Assembly: GCF_003208435.1 (NCBI RefSeq)
Contig: NZ_QKMF01000004.1
Span: forward strand, 62,001 to 126,000
DNA: 64,000 nucleotides
Origin: Pelagimonas varians
GTDB taxonomy: Bacteria > Pseudomonadota > Alphaproteobacteria > Rhodobacterales > Rhodobacteraceae
Direction: 5' to 3'
Both the position numbers and the translations under genes were made by a program. Each line of letters starts with the position of its first letter. Positions within the stretch are counted from its first letter, which is position 1. Positions 27,880 to 37,244 of this stretch are shown here, one piece after another. The notes below the pieces were generated by a model. That model saw only the letters and a program-made list of their open reading frames with translations. It did no database searches and was not told where the DNA came from.

Positions 27880-27881
27880 AT

Positions 27882-28778
27882 ATGACGCAAGATGATATAT
27901 CCCGCTTTCGCCGCCTGTCGCGGGCAGTCACCACACAGTCCGGTGCCTTAGACAATTCGTTTCTTGGCTTGGGCCGTCCGCTTGGGCCTGCCCGGGTTTT
28001 GAACGCAATTGGACAGGGTAAAACCGACGTAGCAGATTTGCGAAGCTATTTGGGATTGGATTCCGGATTGATGAGCCGCCTTTTACGCGGTCTCGAAACC
28101 GAAGACCTGTTGCAAACCAGACCTGTGCAAGAGGATGCCCGGCGACGCGAGGCTGTTCTAACTCCGAAGGGACGACAAGAGTTTTTACAATATGAATCCC
28201 TGTCGAATGGCGCGGCTGAAACGGTTCTAAAGCGTTATGGGAATCGGGCTGCGTTGCTTGACGCGATGGATCTGGTAGCAACGGTTCTAGGCCGTGATCA
28301 AATCGAAATCATTCAGGTTGATCCTGAGGATCCGCGCATTGTGCACTGCGTGAAAGCATATTGTGAGGAACTCTCCACGGAATTGGGCACAGTGTTCGAC
28401 CCCCAATTGTCAGGTGATCCCGAAGCGAAGTGCCTGCGGCCGCCGCATGGTGTCTTTCTTTTGGCGCTTTCGGATGATTTGCCGGTCGGGTGCTGCGGGC
28501 TCAAGGGACAGGGAGGCGGGCTTGGCGAAGTGAAGCGGCTTTGGGTGTCGCCTGCGGCGCGCGGCCTAGGGCTGGCCAAGCAATTGATGGGCCAGATCGA
28601 AGATCAGGCCAGCCGTCTTGGGATGGCGACTTTGCAGTTGGACACCAATGGCAAGCTGACGCCGGCATTGACGCTGTATCGCAACGATGGGTGGCATGAA
28701 ATTCCGCGTTATAACGACAATCCTTATGCCGAACATTTCTTTGAAAAGCATCTGGGCACCCATTCCAAACGGCCCTGA
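27882..28778 (+). CDS. MarR-type regulator fused to a GNAT acetyltransferase
   Basis: This 298-residue protein has two parts. Residues 1-140 form a MarR winged helix: [19 protein letters not shown] leads to the recognition helix [19 protein letters not shown], and [12 protein letters not shown] is the wing. Residues 150-295 form a GNAT domain with [20 protein letters not shown] as the acetyl-CoA motif and [10 protein letters not shown] at the end. Such fusions are known in many bacteria, where the acetyltransferase half may sense or modify a ligand. A perfect palindrome just before the start suggests self-control. No target neighbour is obvious; alaS follows on the same strand. Confidence 0.88.
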   Translation: MTQDDISRFRRLSRAVTTQSGALDNSFLGLGRPLGPARVLNAIGQGKTDVADLRSYLGLDSGLMSRLLRGLETEDLLQTRPVQEDARRREAVLTPKGRQEFLQYESLSNGAAETVLKRYGNRAALLDAMDLVATVLGRDQIEIIQVDPEDPRIVHCVKAYCEELSTELGTVFDPQLSGDPEAKCLRPPHGVFLLALSDDLPVGCCGLKGQGGGLGEVKRLWVSPAARGLGLAKQLMGQIEDQASRLGMATLQLDTNGKLTPALTLYRNDGWHEIPRYNDNPYAEHFFEKHLGTHSKRP

Positions 28779-28855
28779 AGCTCCTTGCCCCATGGACAGC
28801 GCCGAGGCAGGCAGGTACATCTGCGGAAATTTCCTTTTTAGTGGGGCGCACTACT

Positions 28856-31531
28856 ATGGCGACGCTGAACGACATCCGGTCGACCTTTTTGAACTACTTC
28901 GCGAAACAGGGGCATACGATCGTCGATTCCAGCCCTCTGGTGCCGCGCAACGATCCGACGCTGATGTTCGTCAACTCGGGCATGGTGCAGTTCAAGAACC
29001 TGTTCACCGGACTTGAAACACGCGACTACAATCGGGCCACAACTGCGCAAAAATGTGTGCGCGCTGGCGGCAAGCACAACGATTTGGACAATGTCGGGTA
29101 TACGGCACGTCATCACACGTTCTTTGAGATGCTCGGCAACTTTTCCTTTGGGGATTACTTCAAAGAGGAGGCAATCACCTTCGCATGGGAGCTGATCACC
29201 AAAGAGTACGGCATTCCCAAGGATAAACTGTATACCACAGTTTATCACACCGATGACGAAGCTTATAACATCTGGAAAAAACTGGGTGTCCCCGAAGAGC
29301 GGATCATCCGGATCGCGACCTCTGACAACTTTTGGCAGATGGGGCCAACCGGTCCGTGTGGTCCATGTACCGAGATTTTCTACGATCACGGGGATCATAT
29401 CTGGGGCGGCCCTCCCGGCTCGCCCGAGGAAGATGGTGACCGGTTCATCGAAATCTGGAACGTGGTTTTCATGCAGAACGAGCAGTTCGAAGATGGTTCG
29501 ATGAAGGCGTTGGACATGCAGTCGATCGACACCGGCATGGGGCTGGAACGGATCGGCGCGCTGTTACAAGGCAGCCACGACAACTACGACACCGATTTGT
29601 TCAAAACATTGATCGAAGCCTCGGCCCATGCCACCTCCGTTGAGCCTTATGGTGACAAGAATGTGCATCATCGGGTTATTGCGGACCACCTGCGCTCGAC
29701 CTCGTTCTTGATTGCGGATGGTGTGATGCCATCCAATGACGGGCGCGGTTACGTTTTGCGCCGGATTATGCGCCGTGCGATGCGCCATGCGCATTTGTTG
29801 GGCGCGAAAGACCCGGTGATGCATCAATTGGTGCCTTCGCTGGTCGGACAAATGGGGCAGGCCTATCCTGAACTTGGTCAGGCACAAGCCATGATCGAGG
29901 AGACATTGCTGCTTGAAGAAACCCGTTTCAAACAGACTTTGGACCGCGGCCTGAAATTGCTTGATGATGAAGTCAGCGGATTGGACGAAGGGGCGCAGCT
30001 TTCTGGTGAAGCCGCGTTCAAACTCTATGACACCTATGGCTTTCCTCTCGATCTGACCCAAGATGCGCTGCGCGAGCAGGGCCGCGAAGTCGACACCGAC
30101 GGGTTTACAGCGGCAATGGAGCAGCAAAAAGCCAAAGCGCGGGCTGCTTGGTCGGGGTCTGGTGACGCTGCGGACAGCACGGTGTGGTTTGACGTGCTTG
30201 ACGGTGCAGAGCCCACGGACTTTCTTGGTTATGACACCGAAAAGGCCGAAGGTCAGATTTTGGCTTTGGTGGCTGATGGCAAGCTGGTCGACAGTTTGGC
30301 TGAGGGGGCAACGGGTTGGGTTGTGACCAACCAGACGCCATTTTATGCCGAAAGTGGCGGTCAGGTTGGCGACGAAGGCGTGATCCGCCGTCTCGAAAAC
30401 CGCGACGATGCGGCCGCAGTTTCGGACACTCGTAAATTCGCGGACAGCAAGATCATTGCCCACAAGGTTACGGTGTCCAAGGGCACATTGGCCACCGGCG
30501 AAGCCGTTGAATTGGAAGTGGGGCACGGCCGACGCAGCACCATTCGCGCCAACCATTCGGCGACTCACCTTTTGCACGAGGCCCTGCGCAATGCACTTGG
30601 CGATCACGTCGCGCAGCGCGGATCGTTGAATGCACCGGATCGGCTGCGGTTCGACTTTAGCCATGGCAAGGCATTGAGCGCTGCCGAACTGTCACAGGTT
30701 GAGGCCGAGGTGAACGCCTATATCCGTCAGAATTCCAGCGTCAGCACCCGCATCATGACGCCCGATGACGCCCGCGCCATTGGTGCGCAGGCGCTATTTG
30801 GCGAAAAATACGGTGACGAAGTGCGTGTCGTCTCGATGGGGCAGCAATCCGGATCGGGCAAGGGCAGCGATGGTTCAACCTATTCGCTGGAACTGTGCGG
30901 TGGAACCCATGTGCGCCAAACGGGCGATATCGGTGCCTTTGTTAGCCTTGGAGACAGTGCATCCAGCGCTGGTGTAAGGCGGATTGAAGCGCTGACTGGG
31001 CAAGCGGCAATGGACTACCTGTCTGAACAGTCTGCAGCGCTGAGTACGGTTGCGGGCGAGCTTAAAGCCCCCGTGTCCGAGGTGCCTGCACGGGTCAAGG
31101 CGCTGATGGACGAACGCAAAGCCCTGACCAACGAAGTGGCGCAACTGCGCCGAGAGTTGGCCATGGCGGGCGGCGCAGGGCAGGGCGGCGGCGCGGAATC
31201 AACCGATGTCAACGGGGTCGCCTTTGTTGCGCAGGTTTTGACCGGTGTGTCCGGCAAAGATCTGCCGGCGCTGATTGATGAACACAAATCCCGCATTGGG
31301 TCGGGCGCAGTTCTGCTGATCGTGGATGCGGGCGGCAAGGCTGCTGTGGCAGCTGGTGTGACGGCTGACATGACCGGAAAGGTATCGGCGGTTGATTTGG
31401 TCAAGGCAGCCGTGGTTGAACTGGGCGGAAAAGGCGGCGGTGGCCGCCCTGATATGGCGCAAGGCGGGGCCAAGGATGTGGCCAACGCCGACGCGGCAAT
31501 AAAAGCGGCTCAAGCCGTCATTGGAGGATAA
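28856..31531 (+). CDS. alaS: alanyl-tRNA synthetase
   Basis: AlaS charges tRNA-Ala and edits mischarged Ser and Gly. The 891-residue protein starts [14 protein letters not shown]. It shows the class II motifs [13 protein letters not shown] and [14 protein letters not shown] near the N-terminus, and the editing-domain zinc ligands in [14 protein letters not shown] and CGGTHV. The C-terminal region carries Gly-rich GGAGQGGG and [15 protein letters not shown], typical of the C-Ala domain end. I chose the ATG giving MATLND; five upstream codons are possible but without support. DUF1330 follows 3 bp after the stop, so they share a transcript. Confidence 0.98.
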   Translation: MATLNDIRSTFLNYFAKQGHTIVDSSPLVPRNDPTLMFVNSGMVQFKNLFTGLETRDYNRATTAQKCVRAGGKHNDLDNVGYTARHHTFFEMLGNFSFGDYFKEEAITFAWELITKEYGIPKDKLYTTVYHTDDEAYNIWKKLGVPEERIIRIATSDNFWQMGPTGPCGPCTEIFYDHGDHIWGGPPGSPEEDGDRFIEIWNVVFMQNEQFEDGSMKALDMQSIDTGMGLERIGALLQGSHDNYDTDLFKTLIEASAHATSVEPYGDKNVHHRVIADHLRSTSFLIADGVMPSNDGRGYVLRRIMRRAMRHAHLLGAKDPVMHQLVPSLVGQMGQAYPELGQAQAMIEETLLLEETRFKQTLDRGLKLLDDEVSGLDEGAQLSGEAAFKLYDTYGFPLDLTQDALREQGREVDTDGFTAAMEQQKAKARAAWSGSGDAADSTVWFDVLDGAEPTDFLGYDTEKAEGQILALVADGKLVDSLAEGATGWVVTNQTPFYAESGGQVGDEGVIRRLENRDDAAAVSDTRKFADSKIIAHKVTVSKGTLATGEAVELEVGHGRRSTIRANHSATHLLHEALRNALGDHVAQRGSLNAPDRLRFDFSHGKALSAAELSQVEAEVNAYIRQNSSVSTRIMTPDDARAIGAQALFGEKYGDEVRVVSMGQQSGSGKGSDGSTYSLELCGGTHVRQTGDIGAFVSLGDSASSAGVRRIEALTGQAAMDYLSEQSAALSTVAGELKAPVSEVPARVKALMDERKALTNEVAQLRRELAMAGGAGQGGGAESTDVNGVAFVAQVLTGVSGKDLPALIDEHKSRIGSGAVLLIVDAGGKAAVAAGVTADMTGKVSAVDLVKAAVVELGGKGGGGRPDMAQGGAKDVANADAAIKAAQAVIGG

Positions 31532-31534
31532 GAT

Positions 31535-31822
31535 ATGCCCGCACTCTGGATCGCTCATGTGACCGTCACGGACACCGAAGCCTATGGCAAATATGCGGAA
31601 CTTGCCGGGCCCGCAATTGCGGCCCATGGCGGCACATTCATCGCCCGTGGCGGCCGGTATGTGCAACTGGAAGGCAAAGAGCGTCCGCGCAATGTTGTGG
31701 CCAAATTTCCCAGCGTTGAGGCGGCTGAAGAATGCTATCATTCCGATGCATATCAAGAGGCTCTAAACCATGCGCGTGGTGCGTCTGAGCGCGAACTTTT
31801 GGTGGTTGAAATCACAGATTGA
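31535..31822 (+). CDS. DUF1330 domain-containing protein
   Basis: This 95-residue protein belongs to DUF1330, a small ferredoxin-like alpha-beta family of unknown reaction. It has the usual phrases VTDTEAYGKYAELAGPAIAAHGG, FIARGGRYVQLEG and VAKFPSVEAAEECYHSDAYQ, the last being the most conserved. It begins 3 bp after alaS with its ribosome site (GGAGG) inside the alaS end. A strong terminator follows. Confidence 0.88.
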   Translation: MPALWIAHVTVTDTEAYGKYAELAGPAIAAHGGTFIARGGRYVQLEGKERPRNVVAKFPSVEAAEECYHSDAYQEALNHARGASERELLVVEITD

Positions 31823-31862
31823 GTGGTGCGAGTTTCACCAGATTTGCAGCGAGCAATTGCAG

Positions 31863-31892
31863 GGGCGGTCCTTATTCGGGATCGCCCTTTTT
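31863..31892 (+). terminator. Rho-independent terminator after the DUF1330 gene
   Basis: The stem GGGCGGTCC pairs with GGATCGCCC with one G-T pair and a 7-nt loop. It is followed by TTTTT. Confidence 0.85.
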
Positions 31893-32037
31893 CGTGTTGT
31901 TCGGCCACATATTGCCTGAGGTCAATTTTCAGTCGCAACCTATACGCATGAGCCATGGCTAATTGGCGGAAAATCGCGGAGCTTCGGACTGGCAAAACAC
32001 TGCGGAAAAGACCAACTGATTCGGCTTTGTTTTGGTT

Positions 32038-32126
32038 AATTGTTTCTGTTTTCGTCGCTAATTGTTTCGTTCGAAGGAATTGTTTCCGAATTGGAAAATT
32101 CGGAACGCTCTTTATGCTGTGGATAA
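32038..32126 (+). repeat. three AATTGTTTC repeats, an inverted repeat and a DnaA box
   Basis: AATTGTTTC occurs at 32038, 32060 and 32078 in the same direction. Right after the third copy comes the perfect inverted repeat CCGAATT-GGAA-AATTCGG (32086-32103). A perfect DnaA box, TGTGGATAA, follows at 32118-32126. The stretch is A/T-rich against its surroundings. It lies in the 465 bp gap between the DUF1330 gene and the small secreted protein gene, and nothing else in that gap looks coding. It may be the promoter-operator of the secreted protein gene or a DnaA/replication-related site. Confidence 0.5.
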
Positions 32127-32287
32127 CTGTCTGGAACTATGGCTTGACGACCACATTTACATCCTAAAGTTGCAAAATTCAGGTGGTTTGGTCGATTTGA
32201 TCTGACAAGTAAGGAATTCCTGTCGCGCGTTCCCATGCATCTTGTCTAGAATTTAACCACTGAAAATTTTTTCTTGGGAGAAAGACT

Positions 32288-32557
32288 ATGAAAAAAGTTC
32301 TTGCAGGCGCAATTATTGCTGCGTCAACATTGGCCGCACCGGCATTTGCTTGGGAAGGCAACGTCGTAGCTTGCTATGATAAAATTTGGGTTCCTGCGAC
32401 GTATAGCACGTCCAAGCACCTCATCATGGCGGCGCACACCGAGTGGGAATACCGCGGTGGCCAAATGGTCAAGATCCATTACCCAGCTGTTTACAAAGAA
32501 AGCAACCACATGAAGACCCAAGGTCACTATGTGGCACGCAAGGCTCCTTGCAGATAA
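32288..32557 (+). CDS. small secreted hypothetical protein
   Basis: I do not recognise this 89-residue protein. It has a clear signal peptide, KKVLAGAIIAAS up to APAFAW, which leaves a mature part of about 68 residues. The mature part has two cysteines (CYDK and the C-terminal APCR) that could form a disulfide, and is rich in Tyr, His and Lys. A GGGAG ribosome site precedes the ATG and a strong terminator follows, so it is a one-gene unit. A function cannot be given. Confidence 0.75.
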   Translation: MKKVLAGAIIAASTLAAPAFAWEGNVVACYDKIWVPATYSTSKHLIMAAHTEWEYRGGQMVKIHYPAVYKESNHMKTQGHYVARKAPCR

Positions 32558-32583
32558 TATTGGTCTAAGACCAAAACGGAAGG

Positions 32584-32613
32584 GCGCGGGGGCTGCCACC
32601 CCGCGCTTTTTTT
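32584..32613 (+). terminator. Rho-independent terminator of the small secreted protein gene
   Basis: A perfect 8-bp stem GCGCGGGG/CCCCGCGC with a 7-nt loop is followed by seven T. Confidence 0.92.
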
Positions 32614-32758
32614 GTGTCCAGCGCATGGGGACGATCACAGAATATTTTTATAAAATTCCGTGTTTCTTTTTGGCAGAGTTCACCCCTTGCTAGGAGCAGT
32701 CGGCCTATCCGTTTTATGCAGTCAGGAGGCTGCAACGACAACAGAATGGATATTTACC

Positions 32759-33301
32759 ATGACACTGCCAATCAGTGGGTCTATGTCGCCGGGGTTTTCA
32801 TCGGGACACGGTGCCTCATCTTTAACAAACAATCAAAAGCAAGGGCTAACGACCTTGTTGGGCGACTACGACACCGCCACCATTAGCGATGAAGACGCAA
32901 AGCAGATTGTAGCCGGAATACGAGAGCTGGAAATCAGTTCGGGCAAAGGGTTGGCGACGGCCTTGGCCGAAGCTGGCATAGATGCCGGAAACTTGGCCGA
33001 GAAGGCGGGCCTGTTGAAACCTCACGGTGGCCTTGAGGGCGGCGGTCCTCAAGACGGTGCAGGACGCCCAGGCGGGGCCGGTGGGCCGCCGGGGGGCGGT
33101 GGACGACCTGGCGGCGCATCGGGCAAAGAAGGATCTGGCACTGGCGCGAATTCTGTAGCCGTTGAGGTGTTGAATTCGGTGTTGGAGACAATGGCCGAAG
33201 AGGACGACTCCTCTACTGATACATTTCAAGCTTTGCTGGCAGAGCAATTAGAGGCCGCAGGTTTGGATCCGAGCCAGCCCATCATGGATTTGAAATACTG
33301 A
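32759..33301 (+). CDS. hypothetical protein with helical ends and a Gly/Pro-rich linker
   Basis: This 180-residue protein is not assigned to a named family. Residues 15-80 look helical, with LTTLLGDYDTATISDEDAKQIVAGI, a pattern I recall from a group of small uncharacterised marine proteobacterial proteins with an EF-hand-like look. The centre (about 84-128) is very rich in Gly, Pro and Arg, a flexible linker. The C-terminus is a second acidic helix ending in QPIMDLKY. No signal peptide is seen from the ATG at 32759. The longer frame would add a hydrophobic leader, but its start lacks a ribosome site, so the start remains open. A terminator shared with typA follows. Confidence 0.65.
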   Translation: MTLPISGSMSPGFSSGHGASSLTNNQKQGLTTLLGDYDTATISDEDAKQIVAGIRELEISSGKGLATALAEAGIDAGNLAEKAGLLKPHGGLEGGGPQDGAGRPGGAGGPPGGGGRPGGASGKEGSGTGANSVAVEVLNSVLETMAEEDDSSTDTFQALLAEQLEAAGLDPSQPIMDLKY

Positions 33302-33310
33302 CACACACGC

Positions 33311-33337
33311 AAAAAAGGCCGCTGAAAAGCGGCCTTT
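33311..33337. terminator. bidirectional terminator between the Gly-rich protein gene and typA
   Basis: GGCCGCT-GAAA-AGCGGCC (33317-33334) has AAAAAA on its left and TTT on its right. The A-run makes it a good terminator for typA on the minus strand; it is weaker on the plus strand. Confidence 0.85.
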
Positions 33338-33360
33338 GATCTTTTTGTGATCGACGCGGT

Positions 33361-35178
33361 TTAGGCAGACCGTGCAGCGCGTTTACGCTCATGCGGATCT
33401 AGATGACGTTTGCGCAGGCGCACTGCGTTTGGTGTCACTTCAACCAGCTCATCATCATTGATGTAAGCAATCGCTTCTTCAAGGCTCAGCGTGATCGGAG
33501 TGGTCAGGCGAACCGCTTCGTCGGTGCCAGAGGCCCGAACGTTGGTCAGCTTTTTACCTTTCAGCGGGTTCACTTCCAGATCGTTTTCACGGCTGTGCTC
33601 GCCAATGATCATGCCCTGATACACTTTGGTCTGAGCCCCGATCATCATTTTACCGCGATCTTCGAGGTTCCACAGGGCATAGGCCACGGCATCGCCGCTT
33701 TCCATTGAGATCAGAACACCAGAGCGACGACCAGGGATTGAGCCTTTGTGTTCGGTCCAGCCGTGGAAAACACGGTTCAAAACGCCTGTACCGCGTGTAT
33801 CGGTCAGGAATTCGCCGTGATAGCCGATCAAACCGCGCGATGGCACATGGGCCACGATGCGGGTTTTGCCGGCGCCAGCCGGTTTCATCTCAACCAATTC
33901 ACCTTTGCGGGTGCTGGTCAATTTTTCGATCACAACGCCAGAATACTCGTCATCTACGTCGATGGTGGCTTCTTCGACGGGTTCCATGCGCTTGCCATCG
34001 ATTTCACGCATGATGACTTGCGGACGCGAGATCGACAGTTCGAAACCTTCGCGGCGCATGTTTTCGATCAAAACGCCCATCTGCAATTCGCCGCGACCAG
34101 ACACTTCGAAGGCTTCGCCGCCGGGAGTGTCCGCGATCTTAATCGCCACGTTGGTTTCGGCTTCTTTCATCAGGCGGTCACGGATAACGCGCGACTGTAC
34201 CTTTTTGCCATCACGGCCAGCCAAGGGGCTGTCGTTGATGCCAAAGGTCACGGTGATGGTGGGCGGATCGATCGGCTGGGCTTCGATGGGCTCATCCACA
34301 GCCAGTGCGCACAGCGTGTCTGCAACGGTGGCTTTGGTCATACCGGCCAGCGAAACAATGTCACCCGCTTCGGCGGCTTCGATGTCTTGCATTTGCAAGC
34401 CACGGAACGCCTGAATTTTGGTCACGCGAAATTGTTCGATCTTTTGGCCAATGCGCGACAAAGCCTGCAAGGTTGCGCCGACTTTGACACTGCCGGATTC
34501 AACACGGCCCGTCAGAACGCGTCCCACAAAGGCGTCAGCACCCAGCGTGGTCGCCAGCATACGGAAGTCTTCGTTCTTGTGTTTGATTTGCTTGGGCGCA
34601 GGCACGTGATTCACAATGAGGTTGAACAATGCGTCCAGGCTATTGCGTGGTCCGTCCAGCTCAGCATCACACCAGCCGTTGCGGCCCGAGGCGTAGAGGT
34701 GCGGGAAGTCCAACTGGTCTTCGTCAGCTTCAAGGTTCGAGAACAGGTCAAAGCATTCGTCCAGTGCGCGATCGGGTTCGGCGTCTGGTTTGTCGACTTT
34801 GTTCAGGACCACGATCGGACGCAGACCCAAAGCCAGTGCTTTGGCAGTCACAAATTTGGTTTGTGGCATCGGACCTTCGGCGGCGTCTACCAGCAGAACA
34901 ACGCCGTCAACCATCGACAAGATCCGCTCGACCTCACCACCGAAATCGGCGTGGCCGGGGGTATCAACGATGTTGATCCGAGTGTTTTTGTATTCAACGG
35001 ACGTGGGTTTGGCAAAGATGGTGATGCCGCGTTCGCGTTCAAGATCGTTGGAGTCCATGGCCCGTTCAGCCACAGCTTGGTTCGCACGGAATGCGCCGGA
35101 TTGTTTCAGTAGCTCGTCAACCAGTGTCGTTTTGCCGTGGTCAACGTGCGCGATGATCGCAATATTGCGCATGTCCAT
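33361..35178 (-). CDS. typA: translational GTPase TypA/BipA
   Basis: TypA is a ribosome-binding GTPase of the EF-G group used in ribosome assembly and stress adaptation. The 605-residue protein has G1 AHVDHGKTT near 10, the switch region RERGITI near 49, G3 DTPGHADFGGE near 72 and G4 NKVDKPDA near 127. EF-G-like domains III and V follow, then the TypA-specific C-terminal domain. A run of Lys/Arg ends the protein. It lies 117 bp downstream of the SMR exporter gene on the same strand. Confidence 0.97.
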   Translation of the reverse strand: MDMRNIAIIAHVDHGKTTLVDELLKQSGAFRANQAVAERAMDSNDLERERGITIFAKPTSVEYKNTRINIVDTPGHADFGGEVERILSMVDGVVLLVDAAEGPMPQTKFVTAKALALGLRPIVVLNKVDKPDAEPDRALDECFDLFSNLEADEDQLDFPHLYASGRNGWCDAELDGPRNSLDALFNLIVNHVPAPKQIKHKNEDFRMLATTLGADAFVGRVLTGRVESGSVKVGATLQALSRIGQKIEQFRVTKIQAFRGLQMQDIEAAEAGDIVSLAGMTKATVADTLCALAVDEPIEAQPIDPPTITVTFGINDSPLAGRDGKKVQSRVIRDRLMKEAETNVAIKIADTPGGEAFEVSGRGELQMGVLIENMRREGFELSISRPQVIMREIDGKRMEPVEEATIDVDDEYSGVVIEKLTSTRKGELVEMKPAGAGKTRIVAHVPSRGLIGYHGEFLTDTRGTGVLNRVFHGWTEHKGSIPGRRSGVLISMESGDAVAYALWNLEDRGKMMIGAQTKVYQGMIIGEHSRENDLEVNPLKGKKLTNVRASGTDEAVRLTTPITLSLEEAIAYINDDELVEVTPNAVRLRKRHLDPHERKRAARSA

Positions 35179-35295
35179 ATTAGGAAGCCTTGTTCAGGAG
35201 AGTTGCGCAGCCCGTAACGGGCCTTTGCGCAAAAGGCCAGAGGCTTTGATGAGATGTCGCGAAAATGCGCCTTTTTCCGCGCTATGACGCGGCGA

Positions 35296-35625
35296 TTAAT
35301 GCGTGGAAGTTGTCGAAAACAGGTTTATAACCAAAATCCCCGCCAGAATGAGCGCCATTCCAAAGATTGCGGGTAGGTCCAATTTCTGGCCAAAAACGGC
35401 AAAGCCGATGCCTGCAATGAACACAATGCCAAGGCCTGACCACATTGCGTATGCAATCCCGACCGGAAAGGTCTTGAGCGCAATCGAGAGCAAATAGAAG
35501 GCCGCTGCGTACCCTATGACAGTGATTAATGCGGGTAGGGGCTTGGTGAACTGATGGCTGGCTTGCAGTGCGGTGGTCCCGATGGTTTCGGCAAGAATGG
35601 CAAGGGCGAGGATAAGATAGGGCAT
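35296..35625 (-). CDS. small multidrug resistance (SMR) exporter, EmrE/QacE type
   Basis: This 109-residue protein has four membrane segments. The essential acidic residue is Glu13 in ALAILAETIGT, and the SMR phrase AYAMWSGLGIVF lies near residue 59. This wording is closer to EmrE/QacE than to the guanidinium exporter SugE. It would work as a proton-coupled homodimer exporting cationic compounds. It sits between typA and mttB on the same strand. Confidence 0.88.
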   Translation of the reverse strand: MPYLILALAILAETIGTTALQASHQFTKPLPALITVIGYAAAFYLLSIALKTFPVGIAYAMWSGLGIVFIAGIGFAVFGQKLDLPAIFGMALILAGILVINLFSTTSTH

Positions 35626-35662
35626 GATGGTCTCCTTGCCCCATGTGTGGCCGCAGTTGAGT

Positions 35663-35692
35663 GAAAAGAAAAGGCGGAGAGAGACTCCGCCT
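35663..35692 (-). terminator. Rho-independent terminator of mttB
   Basis: On the minus strand the stem GGCGGAG/CTCCGCC with a 5-nt loop is followed by TTTTCTTTT. It lies 9 bp after the stop of the methyltransferase gene. Confidence 0.85.
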
Positions 35693-35699
35693 GATCAAT

Positions 35700-37244
35700 T
35701 TACGACAAATGGATATTGAACCGCGCCCGTAGGGCGGCATCCAGCGCAGGGTCGAACCGCGCCTCTGACGGGGTTGCCAAGATCTCTTCCTTGCGGGCGA
35801 CTGCGTTTTTCAACAGATCCGGTTTGGATTTTTCTTCCCACTCCTTGGGCGACGTCCGGTCCCCCAGGAATGGATAGACGTGGTCGGTTTGCATTCTGCT
35901 CAGGGTCGCGTCGGTTCCAAGGTAGTGGCTTGGACCATTCAGGCAGACCTCGCGCATTTGATCGAGCGCGAGAGTTTCGTCATCGACTTCGATGCCGCGC
36001 ACACAGCGTTGCGCCTGACCAATTAAATCGTCGCCCAATATCAGGCTTTCATGGCAAAATCCCAAAAGAGACGCATGCATGCCAGCGGCTTCGTAGACCA
36101 TGTTCAGGCCAGACAGGCCGGCCATTACGTTGGAACACATCTGTTCCCAACCTGCCTGCATGTCAGGCAATTTGCTGTCAGATGCGCCGCCAGCGGCTCC
36201 ACCGGGCAGGCCGTAATACTGGTGCATCTGGGCGCAGCCGGCACTGAGCAACGCCTGTTCACCCGAACCGACCGACATCGCGCCGGTGCGTAAATCCAAA
36301 CCAAAGGGCCACGTTCCAAAAATTGCCGGGTGACCGGGTTTGATTGCGTTGACATAAACCAACCCGGCAAGGCACTCGGCCACAGTCTGGGCAATCGCGC
36401 CTGCAATGGTCGATGGTGCTGTCGCACCAGCCATGCAGGCTGCCAGAAGCAGTACAGGCATGCCGCCCTTGATGCAAATCTCCATGGTTTCGCAGCTCTC
36501 GGTAGCGAACCTGAGCGGCGGAACTACGAAGCAGTTGGAGTTTGTTACGAAAGGCCGCTCGCGCCACTTATCTTCGCCGCCCGCGATCATGTATAGCATT
36601 TCAAGGCAATCCTCGACATGGCTGGGGTCGGAAAACGAGGTGCCAATATTCTTGGTCGTGCCAGCGCAGCAGGCGTAAATGGTGTTCAGGTCCATTTCAA
36701 GATTATTGGTGATGTCACGTGCCACCATCGGGCGTTGAACAAAGTGGATATTGTCCAGTGTATTGGCGATACGGCTGGCGTCATGCAAATCCTGCAATGT
36801 GCTTTCGCGGTAGTTGCGACCATCTACGTCGACCATATGCACCGCTGCACCCGCGGTTCCGTAGTGAACCTTCGAGCCGCCTAAATCCAAATCGTGACGC
36901 TGGTCCCGGCTAAATAAAGTTAAGTTTTTACAGCACTTTGCAAGGGTGTCTTCCACCAAAGATCTTGGGAAGCGCAGCCTGCCATCGTCTCCAAGTACGG
37001 CCCCCGCTGCGGTCATGGCATCTATGCCCGATTGTGGGGCATCTGCGAGGCCGATTTCTTCTAGCGCGGCCAAAGCTGTTTCATGGATACGGGCCATCTG
37101 CATGTCGGTCAGGGGGCGGTATTGGCCACCTGTCATTCCGGGACGGATGGGACGCATGTCGTCGGACAAGGCTGCGGCTCGGGCGGCCACTCGGGCTGCC
37201 CGTCCGCCAGACCGTCCGGCAGAGCGGCGGGGCATGGCTGTCAT
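35700..37244 (-). CDS. MttB-family (non-pyrrolysine) corrinoid-dependent methyltransferase
   Basis: This 514-residue protein belongs to the trimethylamine methyltransferase superfamily, MttB, which moves a methyl group from a quaternary or tertiary amine to a corrinoid protein. Family phrases include MARIHETALAALEEIG near 49, VHYGTAGAAVHMVDVDG near 126 and GHPAIFGTWPFGLDLRTGAM near 298. The frame is uninterrupted, so it is not a pyrrolysine enzyme; such homologues act on substrates like glycine betaine, proline betaine or carnitine. The first 30 residues are Arg/Ala-rich. No corrinoid protein is next to it; the likely activator is at 13.2-15.2 kb. An SMR exporter follows on the same strand and RidA lies upstream on the opposite strand. 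Confidence 0.85.
   Translation of the reverse strand: MTAMPRRSAGRSGGRAARVAARAAALSDDMRPIRPGMTGGQYRPLTDMQMARIHETALAALEEIGLADAPQSGIDAMTAAGAVLGDDGRLRFPRSLVEDTLAKCCKNLTLFSRDQRHDLDLGGSKVHYGTAGAAVHMVDVDGRNYRESTLQDLHDASRIANTLDNIHFVQRPMVARDITNNLEMDLNTIYACCAGTTKNIGTSFSDPSHVEDCLEMLYMIAGGEDKWRERPFVTNSNCFVVPPLRFATESCETMEICIKGGMPVLLLAACMAGATAPSTIAGAIAQTVAECLAGLVYVNAIKPGHPAIFGTWPFGLDLRTGAMSVGSGEQALLSAGCAQMHQYYGLPGGAAGGASDSKLPDMQAGWEQMCSNVMAGLSGLNMVYEAAGMHASLLGFCHESLILGDDLIGQAQRCVRGIEVDDETLALDQMREVCLNGPSHYLGTDATLSRMQTDHVYPFLGDRTSPKEWEEKSKPDLLKNAVARKEEILATPSEARFDPALDAALRARFNIHLS

Noticed and set aside
29564-30664. 366-codon open frame opposite alaS
   Set aside because: Antisense of a conserved gene without ribosome site or family motif.
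33748-35112. 454-codon open frame opposite typA
   Set aside because: It is the antisense of a clearly real gene, with a composition shaped by typA codons and no motif of its own.
35700-37244. Pyrrolysine in the MttB-family gene
   Set aside because: The frame has no internal TAG; it reads through as a normal protein.
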